This document shows positions 14,653 to 15,543 of a stretch of 15,543 bases of DNA, piece by piece (within the stretch, counting starts at the first letter, position 1; the number at the start of each line of letters is the position of its first letter). Origin of the DNA: JAFDWI01 sp964595905 (lineage in GTDB: Bacteria > Actinomycetota > Acidimicrobiia > Acidimicrobiales > Iamiaceae). Where the stretch lies: the NCBI GenBank assembly GCA_964595905.1, contig CAZQSU010000074.1:1-15543 (forward strand), given 5' to 3'. Both the position numbers and the translations under genes were made by a program. A model generated the notes under the pieces. The model saw nothing but the letters and a program-made list of their open reading frames with translations. It was not told where the DNA came from and ran no database searches.

Positions 14653-15318
14653 ATGTCAGTAGTAACCGGGGATTCCACCAAGACCGCCTTCTCGGAGACG
14701 ATCCGGATGGCGACCGCCGGTGCACATCGTGGGGCCGAGCGGAGCGGCTTTCTCGGGGCGTTGCTGACGGGGGAACTGCCCGTGGAGGCCTACGGTCGAC
14801 TGGTCGTGCAGCACCGAGCGATCTACAAGGCGCTGGAATCGTTCAACTGGGCGATGTCGATGGACGACGTCGCCGGCGAGTTCGTCCAGGACGACGTGGT
14901 CCGACTGCCCGCGCTCGAGCGGGACGTGGTCGCGGTGCTCGGACCGGACTGGCAGGAGCGTCCCGAGGCGCTGCCGGTGCCGGCCACCCTCGAGTACTGC
15001 GACCGGATCCGCGAGGTCGGCAACAACTGGCCGGCGGGGTGGGTCGCCCACCAGTACGTGCGCTACCTGGGTGACCTCTCGGGCGGCTTCTACGTCGGTT
15101 CCCGGATCGAGGCGGTCTTCTCGCTCGACGCCTCGAACGGCACCGCGTTCTACGACTTCCCGAAGGTGGACGACCCAGACGCCTGGAAAGCCGACTACCG
15201 ACGCCGCCTCGACGAGGCGCCCTGGGACCAGGCCGAGCAGGAACGGATCGTCGACGAGGTCCTCGAGGCCTACCGGCTCAACACCGAGATCTTCGCCCAA
15301 CTCGAGGATCCCGCGTGA
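14653..15318 (+). CDS. hmuO: haem oxygenase (HmuO-type, biliverdin-forming)
   Basis: Opens the haem ring to biliverdin, CO and Fe2+ in the cytoplasm. 221 residues from ATG 14653, close to corynebacterial HmuO (about 215). A TTG at 14611 would add 14 residues but lacks a ribosome binding site. The proximal haem ligand is His25 in TAGAHRGAERSGFL. VAHQYVRYLGDLSGG (131-145) is the distal helix with the conserved Gly140, Asp141 and Gly144; the following residue is Phe146 where HmuO has Gln. The C-terminal YRRRLDEAPWDQAEQERIVDEVLEAYRLN matches the family's last helices. Divergent from htaA across a 92-base region with the palindrome, and overlapping the next gene by four bases. Together with the importer this gives a complete route for using haem iron. 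Confidence 0.94.
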   Translation: MSVVTGDSTKTAFSETIRMATAGAHRGAERSGFLGALLTGELPVEAYGRLVVQHRAIYKALESFNWAMSMDDVAGEFVQDDVVRLPALERDVVAVLGPDWQERPEALPVPATLEYCDRIREVGNNWPAGWVAHQYVRYLGDLSGGFYVGSRIEAVFSLDASNGTAFYDFPKVDDPDAWKADYRRRLDEAPWDQAEQERIVDEVLEAYRLNTEIFAQLEDPA

Positions 15319-15543
15319 GCGACGCGGCGTGGCTCACCGATGACGTGATCGCCGCGGTCGCCCATCACATGAACACCGACCACGCCGACGACAACGTGGT
15401 GATCTGTCGCGGCCTCGGCGCGTGCGGCGACGCGACGGCGGCGGCCGTAGTGGGCCTGTCCACCAAGGTCGCGCGCGTGTCGGGCCCCCAGCCCGCCGGG
15501 CCGCACGAGATAGAGATCGCCGTCGCCGCCCAGGTGACCCCGC
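15315..15543 (+). CDS. DUF2470 domain protein, 5' part (cut by window edge)
   Basis: GTG 15315 overlaps the haem oxygenase stop codon (GTGA), so the two genes are almost certainly translated together. The 76 visible residues begin MSDAAWLTDDVIAAVAHHMNTDHADDNVVICRGLG. HHMNTDHADD is the hallmark of DUF2470, the domain also found at the C-terminus of HugZ-like haem-utilisation proteins. The following ATAAAVVGLSTKVARVSG and EIEIAVAAQV fit the same domain. Stand-alone DUF2470 proteins are small; the remainder should be short. The role is probably in haem binding or degradation; the exact activity is unknown. Confidence 0.85.
   Translation, partial: MSDAAWLTDDVIAAVAHHMNTDHADDNVVICRGLGACGDATAAAVVGLSTKVARVSGPQPAGPHEIEIAVAAQVTP

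Noticed and set aside
1..15543. tRNA, rRNA, CRISPR arrays, insertion sequences, attachment sites
   Set aside because: None was seen on either strand; no transposase or integrase frame and no regularly spaced repeats.

Overview
This window is high-GC DNA, almost entirely coding, with frequent GTG starts, 4-base start/stop overlaps and strong actinobacterial signatures. These include the rplM-rpsI-glmM gene order, an F420-type (Ddn-like) oxidoreductase, an HtaA/HmuTUV-type haem-uptake locus and an LAxTG (sortase E-type) wall-anchor motif. I infer an Actinomycetota genome, quite possibly Acidimicrobiia, from a draft or metagenome assembly: a run of exactly 100 N lies at 13887-13986. The taxon is an inference; no rRNA or tRNA is present to confirm it.

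Layout. 1-356 (-): 5' part of a catalase gene, interrupted by an in-frame TAG at a position where catalases normally have Glu. 357-594: divergent intergenic region with a candidate promoter and a 10-bp inverted repeat. 595-2869 (+): rplM, rpsI and glmM, a housekeeping cluster. 2877-4171 (-): a small lipoprotein of unknown function and a Ddn-like F420-dependent oxidoreductase. 4266-5144 (+): a Tat-exported lipoprotein intradiol dioxygenase with an intact set of iron ligands. 5175-7056 (-): a beta-carbonic anhydrase and a Tat-type lipoprotein substrate-binding protein with no transporter partner nearby. 7445-9975 (+): a DUF2207 membrane protein translationally coupled to a crotonase-fold enzyme, ending at a 16-bp perfect hairpin shared with the converging haem operon.

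The most coherent system is the haem locus at 10041-15543. On the minus strand lie an HtaA-domain wall-anchored protein (broken by the N gap), an HmuT-like lipoprotein, an HmuU-like permease and an HmuV-like ATPase, all overlapping or abutting. Divergently on the plus strand lie a haem oxygenase and, overlapping it by 4 bases, a DUF2470 protein cut by the window edge. The expected flow is haem capture at the wall, hand-over to the lipoprotein, import, then ring opening and iron release. One 18-bp imperfect palindrome between the two arms covers the predicted -10 box of the htaA operon and could co-regulate both sides. The HmuT-like protein lacks the His residues I would expect in its haem-binding loop, so its ligand deserves a check.

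No mobile element, CRISPR array, tRNA or rRNA was seen.
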